64,000 nucleotides of DNA from Siphonodentalium dalli (GCA_032622095.1 CP136069.1:122072126-122136125); one strand, 5' to 3'; positions 48,815 through 59,629 are shown, counted from the stretch's first letter. Numbers and translations: made by a program. The notes: generated by a model not told the origin, from the sequence alone.

Positions 48815-49234
48815 TAGGTGACACAAAGTCAATTTCCCATTTCTCAGAACCGCATTCATGATATGGTACCGAAACCATGCACATGCAACTTTTTTATTCA
48901 CTTTAATGTCAGAAAAAAATATTTTGTTTTTATACAAAATTGCGCTGAACTCAGATCGAACATACTCATCCCCCCCCCCCCCCCAGATTCAAATTTCCAG
49001 TCCATACATGTGATGAATTGCGTCTGCAAACTCAGTAAAAATTGTGTCAATGATATTTTATTAAGTGAATTTTTACAAAATAAACCACATGGAAGCTATA
49101 AACAAACTGTTATGGACTGTTTGGATTATAATGGCCATGGGTGGAAATTTCTTAAGCTTCATTGGCGTGTGCCACAGAAATAAATAATATTTTTTTAACG
49201 TGCGCATGACCTCAGAAAAGACTGCATGGCGTTA
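48815..49234 (+). mobile_element. Family F transposon, short copy
   Basis: Left end taggtgacacaaagtcaatt, then catttctcag; right end ctcagaaaagactgcatggc, then gtta, in inverse. It contains a C15-type homopolymer near 48971 and the frame MNCVCKLSKNCVN homologous to that in 42416-43312. Confidence 0.6.
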
Positions 49235-49408
49235 GTTATAAATTATGATACACTATAGGTTTCATTATGGGCAGATATGATGGTAAAAAAAATCTGCAGC
49301 TTACATTCAAAGTGTTGTGGGGAAATCAATTATAAAGTCAATAGGAATACCTCACATACATCCATGGCGTGACTATATATTGTTGCAGTTATCTTATAAT
49401 TTACTTAC

Positions 49409-49491
49409 TTTTTCTGTTGAAAACCAGCTCAAATCCAAACAACAAACCCCAGTACCTCTCTGATACCTCTCTCTGTATATATGTTTGCAGT
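49409..49491 (-). CDS. GGCT-fold protein, coding exon
   Basis: It enters with one base completing an Arg codon (acceptor attttcag) and leaves in phase 1 (donor aaaaa|gtaagt). It encodes LQTYIQREVSERYWGLLFGF, then ELVFNRK. The run 'GLLFGFELVFN' corresponds to the second strand region of the fold (typically hydrophobic residues followed by FN). Both junctions keep the frame with the exons at 54662-54793 and 48509-48636. Confidence 0.85.
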
Positions 49492-49529
49492 CTGAAAATA
49501 GACAATATAATAAAATAAGTTCAACACTG

Positions 49530-49580
49530 AACAGAGCATGAGATCCTCAGAGTGTGAATTTAGTGACGCTACCCCGCTTT
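49530..49580. repeat. Palindromic repeat family D, left-half remnant
   Basis: gagcatgagatcctcagagt, then gtgaatttagtgacgctaccccgc; the rest is missing. Confidence 0.5.
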
Positions 49581-49797
49581 GTGCTGTAAATGGCTTTGAT
49601 TTTGATGGCATTAATATTCATTACTCTTTATGAAACAGCCATTTCATAAGAATATGAATGTGTGTGTTGAATCTCGACATATTTCAAAAAACCATGTAAA
49701 ATGACAGCTTTGAGGAACCATAGTTGAAAACTTCGCCCTCCAGGCTAGGTACTCCAACATAAATAGAGTAAATGTTTAATCAGCATGTTAACCCTTT

Positions 49798-50086
49798 CAT
49801 GACTGGAGCTTCCTGAAATTTTACGGAAACCCTGTACCAATGCATTCTCATATATGCGTGTCTTCCATAGGGAGCCTCGCATATATACATGTAAGAGAAT
49901 ACATTGGCCTAACAATACATATATAAGAGAATACATTGGTCTAACAATATTTACCTTGACCTTGTAAGCCAGTGCATTCTCTTATATATGCGAGGCTCCC
50001 TATCGGAGACTCGAATATATCAGATAATGCACTGGCACAGGATATTTAATGCTGCACCAGCACAGCTCCCATCAGGAAAGGGTTAA
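49798..50086. repeat. TTAA palindromic MITE, family B
   Basis: TTAACCCTTTCATGACTGGA and the inverse-type end GGAAAGGGTTAA enclose core palindromes. A short internal duplication (tatataagagaatacattgg) is present near 49880-49940. Confidence 0.85.
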
Positions 50087-50573
50087 TAATTACAGGGTTG
50101 TCACCAGTGCTTGAGTGAGACACAAGTTATTTATCTCCTGCTCGTAACTGTCTAGAGCAGGTGACAGTTTGTTATCAGATAACTAAATAAGCATTCCTTG
50201 TCATTTACATGTTTACGCACTTCGATGCTGCACATGCGCTTGCTTTCACAAAGAGTTTATGTAACTTCATATCATCCTAGGATTTCTATTATTCACAAGT
50301 TAAGATGTTAGCATTTTGTTAATCACCATTTATTTGCCATCATTTTGGTGGTTAAGTCATGAAATAAACCAATAAGCAATAGAAGTATGTTATCTTCATC
50401 TTCAATTTGGCATATTCATAAATGTGAATTGATATGCGTCAATATTCCCAACCACATACTTCCACAAAAGACAGCAATGTTGCAATAATAGCAATACACA
50501 TACCCAAGAAGTCTGCATGATATAAGGGACAAGAATTGGAATGAATTCATGACAAGTGTAGTATTCGTATGTC
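50087..50573. other. Intron of the GGCT-fold gene, no feature seen
   Basis: No exon or clear repeat was recognised. Confidence 0.35.
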
Positions 50574-50798
50574 AAGAGCTTCCTGAAATTTTACGAAAAC
50601 TATGTGCCAATGCATTCTCTTACATATGTCAGGCTCCCATATAAGAGAATACATTGGCCTAACAATATTTACCTTGATCTTGTAAGCCAGTGCACTATGC
50701 GTGGCTCCCTATGGGAGACTCATATACATATATAATATAAGAGAATGCACTGGATCTTTAATGCTGCACAAGCGCAGCTCTCTTCATGAAAGGGTTAA
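50574..50798. repeat. TTAA palindromic MITE, family B, left end degraded
   Basis: The left starts inside the terminus (agagcttcctgaaattttac); the right ends CATGAAAGGGTTAA. The core palindromes are eroded. Confidence 0.7.
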
Positions 50799-50832
50799 CC
50801 AGCTTCAAAATCAAAACAAGCAGTCGCAGACG

Positions 50833-52198
50833 CAGGGTTCGCGCTGCCTATTGCCAAATTAGCAAATTGCTATAAAAAAAATTAAATGGCTCCAAAAAAA
50901 TCCCGATTGGCTACAAAAAGTGGCACCTAGCTTTTTGGCAATTTGTACCCATCGGGCATATAATAAAAAAATATTAAGCTTACAGTCAATCGGTCGGAAA
51001 CAAAACACACATTGATATCCGGTCGCGACATAGCTAATTGGGTCCTAATTAAAAGCTTATAATAGATTCGCGGCTTATGTCAGATCGACTTATTTTATCG
51101 CTGTGGTGAAAGGGTTTCGAATTTCTACTCGATAATAACACTAAGCACGGCTATTGACTCTAATTTGACAAACATTAGCCAAACAAAGGGCTTCCTTGGG
51201 TCTACATCGTTAGGAAGCTCTGTATTGATAGTAGGTGTTAGATAAATTACCATCAATATGTCATTCGTAACTGAGTTTTCACAAACTGTGACATACAACA
51301 AATATGAATCGTAAGCGCAAGTTAGATTTTAGCAACAATGCATCAGACACGCAACATCCTCCTAAAATGAAGAAAGTTACTGATTTCTTCGAACATTCAG
51401 ATAATACCGATAGTCCAAACACAGTGGTTGATTTAACATCGACGTGTGCTACACCACCTAAACCGAGCAACATACCATAGTGCCAAATGTCACGAGAACG
51501 CCACAAAAAGTTGCAAGTTCGCCAAAACGAAAATTCCGAAATGAGTGGAAAATATCTCGCGAATGGCTATCATTCGATGGAGACAAAAATGTTATGTTCT
51601 GTTCTACATGCCGTGCTGCGAATGTTAACAACATGTTCGTAACTGGTTGTAGTATCATGAAGAAAGATCTTATTCTGAAACACGAGCTAACCAAAGGTAT
51701 GTATACTATGTTTATAATTATATTTAAATATCACGCTATGTACAACGGGGAGTAACTCTATCATTCATTTCTGTCATTTTCACACCAATTGTATTCGGAA
51801 CGTCACAAGTACGGCGTAGACGGAAATTGCCGAGGATATCCGATTGTTTAAAATGGGATGTAATTCTACCATTTATGTTCATCATTATTGTTAATCGGAA
51901 CTTCTCGGGTTTACTCGGATCGTCCGAAAATCTTCGATATTAATTTTGAAAAAGTGTAATTGTTACTAAAAGAATGGTAATTAAATATGTTTAATGGCAT
52001 AGTGATTGTTACGTACAACTATAAAATAAATATATACATATAATAGGTAATTTGCTTGTTTGTGTTTTTTTTTCAAAAGTGGCTCCAAAAAATCTTGGTC
52101 GGAAAGAAAGTGGCAACAGAAAGTATAAAGTGGCTCTAAAAATAATGCAAATGGCAACATTGTTGGCACCTGGAAATTTTGGGCCAGCACGAACCCTG
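50833..52198 (+). mobile_element. hAT-type DNA transposon, internally deleted, 8-bp target duplication
   Basis: The ends CAGGGTTCGCGCTG and CAGCACGAACCCTG are inverse with one mismatch. A perfect 8-bp direct repeat CGCAGACG flanks it (50825-50832 and 52199-52206). The subterminal 'aaatggc/agtggctccaaaaaa' blocks resemble those of 4140-5949. It carries one transposase-like exon (51304-51696) and no catalytic domain. It inserted into an older repeat that continues at 52207. Confidence 0.92.
51304..51696 (+). pseudogene. N-terminal exon of a hAT/ZNF862-like protein, frameshifted
   Basis: The ATG at 51304 opens MNRKRKLDFSNNASDTQHPP, then KMKKVTDFFEHSDN, and stops at 51478-51480. The next frame (from 51480) continues without a gap: KRKFRNEWKISREWLSFDGD, then VMFCSTC and a GCSIMKKDLILKHELTKG segment. 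It ends at a donor (aaag|gtatgt) in the same place as in 4835-5281. Cys-x2-Cys followed by His fits a TTF/BED-like zinc finger of hAT transposases. The basic start, the TDFF motif, the acidic linker and the finger occur in the same order in both elements. A single frameshift breaks this copy and nothing after the finger remains. Confidence 0.7.
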
Positions 52199-52206
52199 CG
52201 CAGACG

Positions 52207-53095
52207 GCGGTATCCCCCGCCGAAATGTGCAGTTGGGGAAGTGCATTGTCAATAATGTTTGCGTTCTCTGCCGAAATGTGCAGTTGGGGAAGTGCATTCT
52301 CAACAAGAGGTGGGATTTTGTCAAAAAGCCTGGCTTGCAAACTCATTTTAGGACTGACATTTGTGGAAATTAGCCATATGACGTCGTCCATTTGCACTAA
52401 AAATAATAAACAAAGTCCAATAACTCTGCATTAGTCATGTGAACTCATATACCAAAAATCTTTGACTGACATTTGTGGAAATGAGCCCTGTGACGTCGTC
52501 AATTTGCACACAAAAAAATAAATAAAGTCCAATAACTCTGCTGAAAATATCCGGCCGGACCTGGTTTTTTTCAACTCGTTCTAGATACTGGTCAAGTGAA
52601 CTCATATTCCAAAAATCTTTGAAATCCCTTGACTTTTGTGGAAATGAGCCCTGTGACGTCGTCTATTTGCTATTTGGTAAATTCGACAATAATAATAAAC
52701 AAAGTCCAATAACTCCGGTAAAAATATCCGGCCAGACCTGGCTTGCGAACTCATTCTAGGTAATGGTCAGGTGAACTCATATACCACATATCTTTTAAAT
52801 CTGTTGAGATTTGTGGAAATGAGCCCTGTGACGTCGTCTATTTGCTATTTGGTAAATTCGACAAAAATAATAAACAAAGTCCAATAACTCCGGTAAAAAT
52901 ATCTAGCCAGACCTGGCTTGCGAACTCATTCTAGGTAATGGTCAGGTGAACTCATATACCAAAAATCTTTGAAAACCATTTACATTTGTTCAAGTTATGA
53001 CACTTACAAATTCGGGACGGACGGACGGACAGACGGAACCCAATACTGTATCCCCCGCAAATTTTAAATTTGGCGGGGGATAATAAAATCCTTTG
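52207..53095. repeat. Composite repeat with 110-175-bp units and GGACG tract
   Basis: A 48-bp duplication (ccgaaatgtgcagttgggga, near 52220 and 52268) precedes four units sharing 'gagccctgtgacgtcgtc' or a close variant (52381, 52493, 52656, 52831). Each of these has 'ataaacaaagtccaataact' after it. It ends with ggacggacggacagacgg and 'tggcgggggataataa'. The same ends occur at 56540-56905. The left part of this repeat lies before the hAT insertion (before 50833). Confidence 0.65.
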
Positions 53096-53919
53096 CGTAG
53101 GTAAATCACCACCCATTGATAATTATCTCCTTGGTTATAAAAATAGAGGATATCTGCTGTTTTGGAGTGGATACAGAAAATTATGTCATGTCCCATGTGT
53201 GAGCGAGAAATTTTTTTATTTTCACAAGCAGCTTGCACGAGCAAAAATAAATATTTGTCTCGTTCACAAATGACATAATTTTTGGTATGCACTCAAAAAA
53301 CACTAGATCATATTTTTATTATATGTGCTTCCAAAAGAAATTCGCCATTTACAACAATAAATATGTTCTCATATGTCATCACCTTCAATCGATGTATCGA
53401 AGCCAACAGCTGATCAATGCCTGTTTGCAGAATACAGTAGCAAGAAATATAATTCCCATATTCTTCTGTTTATTTCCCTCATAATTGTGTCAAATTTCAA
53501 TAAAAAATAGATTTTTATTATAACTATGATAATAACAGTAAAGGATTTAACTCTACTGATTCGCGAGTATTTTGAAAATATTCTGGAAGCACATTGGTAC
53601 ATGCAAGTGAATCGGTCGCACACGAGAGCGGATGTGAAATTGGAAACATCTATATCCCCTTCTGGGGGGGGGGGGGGTATAACAAAATTTAATTAGCACA
53701 ATTTTTTTGATAATCCACAGTTGAGTGTATAATAAAATGGATTATTGATTTTTGCTTCAAGTTTCATATTGGAAACAAATTATCAGAACAAAATGACTTG
53801 GTACAGGTAGTCGTAGTGGTTATATGTGGCTTTCGTTTGTAATAGCAGCACGTCGTTACAAGCTACATGTACGTGTGGGTGAAACTGGCTACTGTACATG
53901 TCAATTATTGGAGATTTTT
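53096..53919. other. Intron of the GGCT-fold gene; poly-G tract
   Basis: No exon was recognised. A G13-type homopolymer lies at about 53664-53677. Confidence 0.4.
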
Positions 53920-54290
53920 TTTCTTTGGCTTCAGGGATTAAAAATATTTTATTTAAGTTGAGGAACCCACCCATCAAAGCTCAGTGATCAGATATAAATT
54001 TTTGACATTTGTTATTTCTCGAAATGTGTACTCATTTGTGGCCTGGTAAAAAGGTCTCAGACCAAATTGCAGATGAAGATGGATAACTCTAAAATCAAGT
54101 GGCTTTGAAATTTGAAAATCCGGCCATATTTTGTTGAACAAAATATTGAAAAATAACACATTTTGGGAAATTTTATACTATAGTTGACTGTTAGCATTAT
54201 TTTTGGGCAATTAATCGATTCTGATAACTTTAGCGGAATTTGTTGTTGCTGGAATCTGATTATATGGGGACCATCGAATCGGTACCTTTA
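53920..54290 (-). mobile_element. Family F transposon fragment
   Basis: The segment matches 42536-42930 (shared strings ggaacccacccatcaaagct, aaattgcagatgaagatgga and tatagttgactg). Neither terminus is present. Confidence 0.65.
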
Positions 54291-54371
54291 ATGTATTTGA
54301 CACCTTCCATAATCAGTTCATATGGTTCAGCAATTTATGATATTTGAATATTTCATTCTCCTTTTGGCTAC

Positions 54372-54624
54372 TTAACACTTCCATGACTAGAGCTTCCTGA
54401 AATTTGACGAAAACCCTGTGCCAATGAATTCTCTTATATATGTGATAGGGAGCCTCACATATATAAGAGAATACATTGGCCCAACAATATTTACCTTGAC
54501 CTTGTAAGCCAGTGCATTCTCTTATATATGTGAATCTCTCTATTGGAGACACGCATATATAAGAGAATGCACTGGCACAGGATCTTTAATGCTGCACCAG
54601 TGAAGCTCCCATCATGAAAGCATC
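54372..54624. repeat. TTAA palindromic MITE, family B, right end degraded
   Basis: The left TTAACACTTCCATGACTAGA is clear. The right (agctcccatcatgaaagcat) lacks the final TTAA. The core palindromes are present. The element ends about 38 bp before a GGCT-fold exon. Confidence 0.75.
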
Positions 54625-54661
54625 AAAGGTTGACGACAACATATTTTAATAAAAATGTTAC

Positions 54662-54793
54662 CTTTGTGCATTCATATTCATGCCATATGCAAATAAAAAC
54701 AGGTAGCCTGGAGGTGGTTTGGCATTAATCTTGAAGCATAAAGGAGGAAGCACACATGATGTGGTATACTGGATCTGAGTCTTCTTTGCTGAT
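54662..54793 (-). CDS. GGCT-fold protein, coding exon with the substrate-loop motif altered (YGMN)
   Basis: It enters in phase 2 (acceptor ttttcag) and leaves in phase 2 (donor caaag|gtaaca). It encodes SAKKTQIQYTTSCVLPPLCF, then KINAKPPPGYLFLFAYGMNM and NAQ. YxFxYGSNMN is the defining first-strand and loop motif of gamma-glutamylcyclotransferases, where the loop binds the glutamyl substrate. Here Ser is replaced by Met (AYGMNMNAQR). Residues before it have no clear counterpart and make a longer N-terminal region than in the roughly 190-residue human enzyme. Confidence 0.87.
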
Positions 54794-54944
54794 CTGAAAA
54801 CAAAATAACAAGCTGGAGAATACAAATTTTTAACCTCTTCAGCGCTGAATCACATCATGACATTGTGGCTATTTTCCAGTGGAAAAATAAAATGGTAATA
54901 TCATGAAAACCCTAAAACTGACTCCATTCAAAGGTTATTATAAT

Positions 54945-55394
54945 TCACAATAAATAATAATAATGTATAGCATTTGTAAAGCGCCTTTCCCATGAGGCCC
55001 AAAGCGCTCAAAGTTTTACAATTATTACCCTGATGAGCCTGAACATTCAGTAACCATCTACTGCTCCCCGGGGACAGGGGGAGGTACAGCCGGGAGTATG
55101 CGAGGATACCATATGGCTAGCATACTGACAAGATCTTTCACTGCTCATTATCAGGTACCCTTGTAATGCATGGGTGGTGCAAAGCAGACACAGTACGAGC
55201 GACCTTGCTCAAGGGTCACAACTTGGCGCGAGATTCAAACAGTGTACAATCCAACAATTGCACATCGCTCAAGTCGGCCAAGCCACTGCTGTGTGGAAAC
55301 TCACAACAGACCACCAGCCAGCCGCGAACTCGCCTCGCTGTGTTGACAGCGAAGACAAGTCCAACGCGCTAACCACTGGACCACGGAGCTCCAC
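54945..55394 (-). mobile_element. tRNA-derived SINE
   Basis: Read on the minus strand, it starts with a tRNA-like head: an A-box-like TGGTCCAGTGG (55373-55383) followed by TTAGCGCGTTGGACTT, and a B-box-like AGTTCGCGGC at 55321-55331. The 3' part has aaggcgctttacaaatgcta and ends in an (ATT)n tail at about 54948-54966. A GCGCTTTACAAAT segment before an ATT tail is a recurring feature of invertebrate SINEs. The tRNA part cannot fold as a full tRNA, so it is not a tRNA gene. Confidence 0.75.
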
Positions 55395-55571
55395 ACATAT
55401 AAACGTGAAACAATCCCAGAACATTATACACAGTTTCAGATACAATGGTTCCTATGCAACAATCTCCAGTTCCAGTTTATGAATAATGGCTAATTGCTAG
55501 TATGTAGAAGTAGGTCCATACTCCGTATTTGCGGAATTGCCATGGCAATCTGGGAGTCTCACAGACAATCC

Positions 55572-55960
55572 TTAACCCTTTACCCAACAAAACGGCCAAA
55601 AATGGCCAAATAAAGCTTCAACAGCCTAAAATATCTTCGGTCTGTCTCAATAGAACCATACAAATATGGATATCATTGGAACCGGCTCCTTGACCACATT
55701 GTGATGGTTACAGTTATACCCTGTGCCAATGCATTCTCTTATATATGCGAGTCGACCATAGGTCGCCTCGCATATATAAGAGAATGCATTGGCCTAAAAA
55801 AATATTTTTTTACCATTTTTTCTTACATTCTTTAACAATTTTATAATTTTTAATGTGTTAAGCCAATGCATTCTCTTATATATGCGAGGCGACCTATGGT
55901 CGACTCGCATATATAAGAGAATGCATTGGCACAGGGCCCTTCTGTTGGGTAAAGGGTTAA
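55572..55960. repeat. TTAA palindromic MITE, family C, copy 2
   Basis: The ends TTAACCCTTTACCCAACAAA and TTGGGTAAAGGGTTAA are inverse and sit on TTAA. It is the same element as 24599-24960 in the opposite orientation, with two core palindromes and the AT-rich 'ttcttacattctttaac' spacer. Confidence 0.88.
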
Positions 55961-56326
55961 CAGCTCTGGTATGGACATATAGCAGAGTGAAATTTTACAT
56001 CCATATTCAGTACGAACATACAGCAGCAAAGAGGATGAATACAACTATCAAAGGCTCATAACATATAATGGTAGATCCATAGGTGACTATTTAGTTTCAA
56101 GTCAATTACTTGGAAAAGTTATTAATTACAGCTAGGTAATTCCAATAAGTACATGCATGTGTCACTGGGAAATTATGTAAATTTCAATGAGAACTTTTAT
56201 AATTTTTTTCCCCCCAAATAATTGAGGAAATTCAAGCATACAAAGATTGTTTTATGCAATAAATGTAGATCATCTTCTCTGGCAATGTTAATGGTATGTA
56301 TTAGTCATATATTCAACATAATCCTA

Positions 56327-56430
56327 CAGTAATGCTCTAATTAATCGACCCCTTAACTATAGCAGAATTATGGGTAACTTTTCAGGATTTAGTCGGAAAT
56401 ATGGCTTGTTGCCATTCATTGGAAAGCTCT
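56327..56430. repeat. Half copy of the CAGT/TA palindromic MITE
   Basis: It begins CAGTAATGCTCTAATTAATC after TA and matches the left arm of 35695-35867. The inverse arm is missing after about 56430. Confidence 0.7.
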
Positions 56431-56539
56431 CAGGGAGAGCTTATATTGATGGAAAATTATAGGTTGCTTAGTACTAGAATATTTGGTGAGGCCCTCTTCA
56501 CGTTTATATGTCTGGATTCAATTTGGAATTTATCAGGTC

Positions 56540-56905
56540 AGTTACAACAAGCAGTCGCTGATGGGGGTATATCCCCCGCCTAGGTGGGCAAAGTTTGGGA
56601 TGTGAAATTTTAATATATGCTAAAATATAATTGATATCAGTTAATATTTGTATGAGATTGGTTAATATTTGTTGTAGTTTGGGCATCAAATTTAATTGCA
56701 AAGCCAATAAATTACAATCACCTGGGTCTAGATTGCAAACTCGTTTAAAAAATCCTCTTGTTATTGTTCGAAATAACCCCCAGACAACTTTTCGGGACAG
56801 CAAGACAGCTGGCTCGACAAATGGCAAGACAGATGGACAGACGAACGGAACCCATTTCTATATCCCCTGCACACAAATTTGGTGGCGGGGGATAATTATA
56901 GGCCA
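56540..56905. repeat. Repeat with atatcccccgcc ends (related to 52207-53095)
   Basis: It begins near caagcagtcgctgatggggg, then tatcccccgcc, and ends gacagacgaacgg, then tggcggggga taa. The target site of the hAT element at 50833 carries the same leading sequence. Confidence 0.6.
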
Positions 56906-57246
56906 GAATTATTGATAAGTAATTACAATGACAACTATTTTACCAATACTGTTAATTTCAATACCAAATACTTTTTCTAACCACACCATAAATTTAAAAG
57001 AGATGAGACTATTTATGAACAAAACAAATATTCTCAAGTGTGCATAATAGTAATAATGTATATCTAGGTATTTCTACATCTGACCATGTAATGGTTAGAA
57101 AAAATTTAATTTTGTGAAAACAATGAAAGGATAAACCTGGTGACATGGGATTTTAATTATCTCTGCCAAAAAAATTAATGAAACATCACACAAAATAGTT
57201 ATTTACAAATGTACTTATTTTGAGAGATACATGATGTTAGTTTTAC

Positions 57247-57306
57247 CTTGGTCTTGAGAGTGGCTTTTGGGCTGCCTTTATTTCCAAAGGTTGACCTAGA
57301 TTAATG
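57247..57306 (-). CDS. Candidate 5' coding exon of the GGCT-fold gene
   Basis: A 60-nt exon is bounded by acceptor atatatttcag and donor caag|gtaaaa. It is open in only one frame giving INLGQPLEIKAAQKPLSRP, and its final two bases combine with the first base of the 54793 exon to give Arg. Splice sites and phase fit well. The peptide itself has no family match, because this N-terminal part is not conserved, so a chance exon cannot be excluded. The start codon must lie further upstream and was not found. Confidence 0.5.
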
Positions 57307-57852
57307 CTGAAATATATGAGCACAATATTGAATATTTTAATTTCAAGGATTGAAAAATACTTATTATTATGTCAGCTCTTGCAATTATCCAATCAGCGTT
57401 GATATAGAGTGATGGTATATGAACCATATTAGGTCGGTGACCTAGCTAATATGAAATCAATGTCGGGTGCTTATCCGTCATCTTGTTTTTTTCAGAAACT
57501 CAGTCGCCTCGGGAATATTTTTGGTGTATTTTGACTCCAAGAAAGGGGATATCTGTCGGAAATCATTTTCTGTTAATTTAAAGACATAGTACCATTTACA
57601 AAAACCTGCATGCAATATATTTGAGGAATTCTAAACACTCATAAATTAACTATCAAACTCAACAAGTTGTCCTACTTCTGGTAATTAGCCATTGACTCAA
57701 TGCGTTGACGTTCAACGCCCATGACAGGTCACTGTGACATTACATAAGTTAATGGCCATAGATAACACATTAGTCTTACCAAATTACAATAAATTACAGC
57801 GACAATTAATTAAAGGGATATGCTGGATTTTGTCCACTGACATAATAAATAT
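57307..57852. other. Unique sequence upstream of the GGCT-fold exons
   Basis: Low in repeats. It holds two short ATG frames on the minus strand but neither leads to a usable donor. It might contain the untranslated first exon or promoter. Confidence 0.35.
57389..57397. promoter_or_regulatory. CCAAT-box sequence CCAATCAGC
   Basis: A perfect CCAATCAGC lies in a non-repetitive stretch upstream of the GGCT-fold exons. It matches the NF-Y site consensus, but its role here is unproven and its distance to any start site is unknown. Confidence 0.25.
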
Positions 57853-57992
57853 GTTACGGGAAACTTAGTGGTCGGATATGGTGTCATGTGAGGCTCAGCG
57901 AGATCAATATTAGGCTCGGCCTACAGCCTCGCCTAATATTGATCTCACTTCGCCTCACATGACGCCATATCCAACCACTAAGCGTCCCATAA
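57853..57992. repeat. Imperfect palindrome, 140 bp
   Basis: ttagtggtcggatatgg, then tcatgtgaggc and gagatcaatattaggc, are followed by inverse counterparts, with a 12-base centre. It is probably a MITE; no target duplication could be set. Confidence 0.75.
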
Positions 57993-58305
57993 CTTATAAT
58001 ACATTCCTACCGACCATTTCAAAGTATATCGAAAAGGGACATAACTCCATCAGAAAAATGGTCGGTTTGAACCCAAATACAAACATGACCTGTATTAATC
58101 CATTCTATATTAAATTTGAACGCTATCACATAACTATAACGAGTTACATGCATCATCTGGAAAGCAAAATATTCAGCAAATTTCAAGTCGAAAAGGGGTA
58201 TAACTCTGTCAGAAATGGTCGGACCAAACCAAAATACAAACTTGACCTGGATTTTCATGTGATTAATCCACAAACTAAATTTGAAAGATATTGAAGAACT
58301 TTAAC

Positions 58306-58579
58306 TTAATCCTTTCATGGTGGTAGCTGCGCTAGTGCAGCATTAAAGACCATGTGCCTGTGCAATCTCTTATATATGCGAGTCTTACATAGGGAGCCTC
58401 ACATATATAAGAGAATGCAGTGCCAATGCACTGGCTTACAAGGCCAAGGTAAATTATTGTTAGGCCAATGTATTCTCTTATATATGTGAGGTGCCCTATT
58501 GGCAACTTGCATATATAACAGAATGCTTGGCACAGGGTTTTTGCAAAATTTCATGAAGCTCCAGACATCAAAGGGTTAA
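58306..58579. repeat. TTAA palindromic MITE, family B
   Basis: TTAATCCTTTCATGGTGGTA on the left and CATCAAAGGGTTAA on the right enclose two eroded core palindromes. Confidence 0.8.
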
Positions 58580-58702
58580 GTTATCATCCAGACAACATAA
58601 TAATCAACAAATTCTAAGTAAAAAAGGGCATATCTCCATCAGCAATGATTGGACCAGACAGAAATATGAATGACAGAGACTATCTTACATGAAGATCACA
58701 TA

Positions 58703-58956
58703 CAAGCCTTGAAATAGGGTGTCTGTCATTTGCAGAATGAGGTCCCCAGAGGGTGAATTTAGTGATGCTACCCCGCATAGCGGGCTAGCATCACCAAATT
58801 CACCCTCTGGGAACCTCATTCTGCTGATGTGTAAGCAGAATGAGGTCCCCAGAGGGTGAATTTGGTAATGCTAGCCCGCTATGCGGGGTAGCATCACTAA
58901 ATTCACCCTCTGGGGACCTCATTCTGCAAATGACAGGCACACTATTTCAAGGCTTG
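58703..58956. repeat. Palindromic repeat family D, full-length double palindrome
   Basis: Outer ends caagccttgaaatag and the exact inverse enclose two inner palindromes of about 110 bp each, with arms gcagaatgaggtccccagag. The length is 254 bp. Confidence 0.92.
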
Positions 58957-59588
58957 CATACCAAGCTTCACAAAATGGATGGACGGAGTGCTCATTTCTA
59001 TACAGAACAATATTTGACAACAACGATTGAATAGATATAGACGGGAATGGTGGGGGGGGGGGGGGTTGACATATTGTGCACTGCTCACACACACACCATG
59101 CACACACATTGGTATAGGTATATTAATAACATTGGATGCGTACATGTATACATGCATGTGTATCTTATTGTAGTGGATGTTATGTTCTGTCTCAAATGGT
59201 ATTGCACTATATAGTGTAGAACATTTGTTCATGAACTTTGGACTGGTTTGCCAAATCTCAGATCGCAAATTCAGTCTATTTACTATTCAGGATAATTATG
59301 TTCCCTGTTAAGCTTAGTTATGTGTATGCCTTGTTGTTTGCTGTATGGCTTTCATTAGTTAGAAAAATGGTTCAGATTGTCGTAGTATGAGCGCAATATA
59401 TCGATAAGAATCATATCGTAATTCAAATTCTCTTTATATACTTACCAAAAATACTTTATATGAGATCTAGATGTTCTGCTGTAAACTTGATTTGAACCAT
59501 TTTAGGAAGCCCAAATATCTATGTGATGTGAGCGATGCCACTGCATCTCATGAATGAAGCGACCTAATTGAGGCCGAAAGTATGGTTA
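58957..59588. other. Intergenic, poly-G tract and (AC)-rich stretch
   Basis: A G14-type homopolymer lies near 59052-59066, followed by an (AC)-rich segment. No gene was seen. Confidence 0.4.
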
Positions 59589-59629
59589 TACCCTATTAAA
59601 AATAGGGGGTTGCCGCAGACCTCTGCGCA

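Noticed and set aside
55315-55394. A tRNA gene on the minus strand
   Set aside because: Promoter boxes are present but no complete cloverleaf can be drawn and an ATT-tailed body follows; it is a SINE head.
57420-57600. ATG frames MTDKHPTLISY and MISDRYPLSW as the first exon of the GGCT-fold gene
   Set aside because: Neither reaches a credible GT donor before its stop codon, so they cannot be joined in phase to the exon at 57306.
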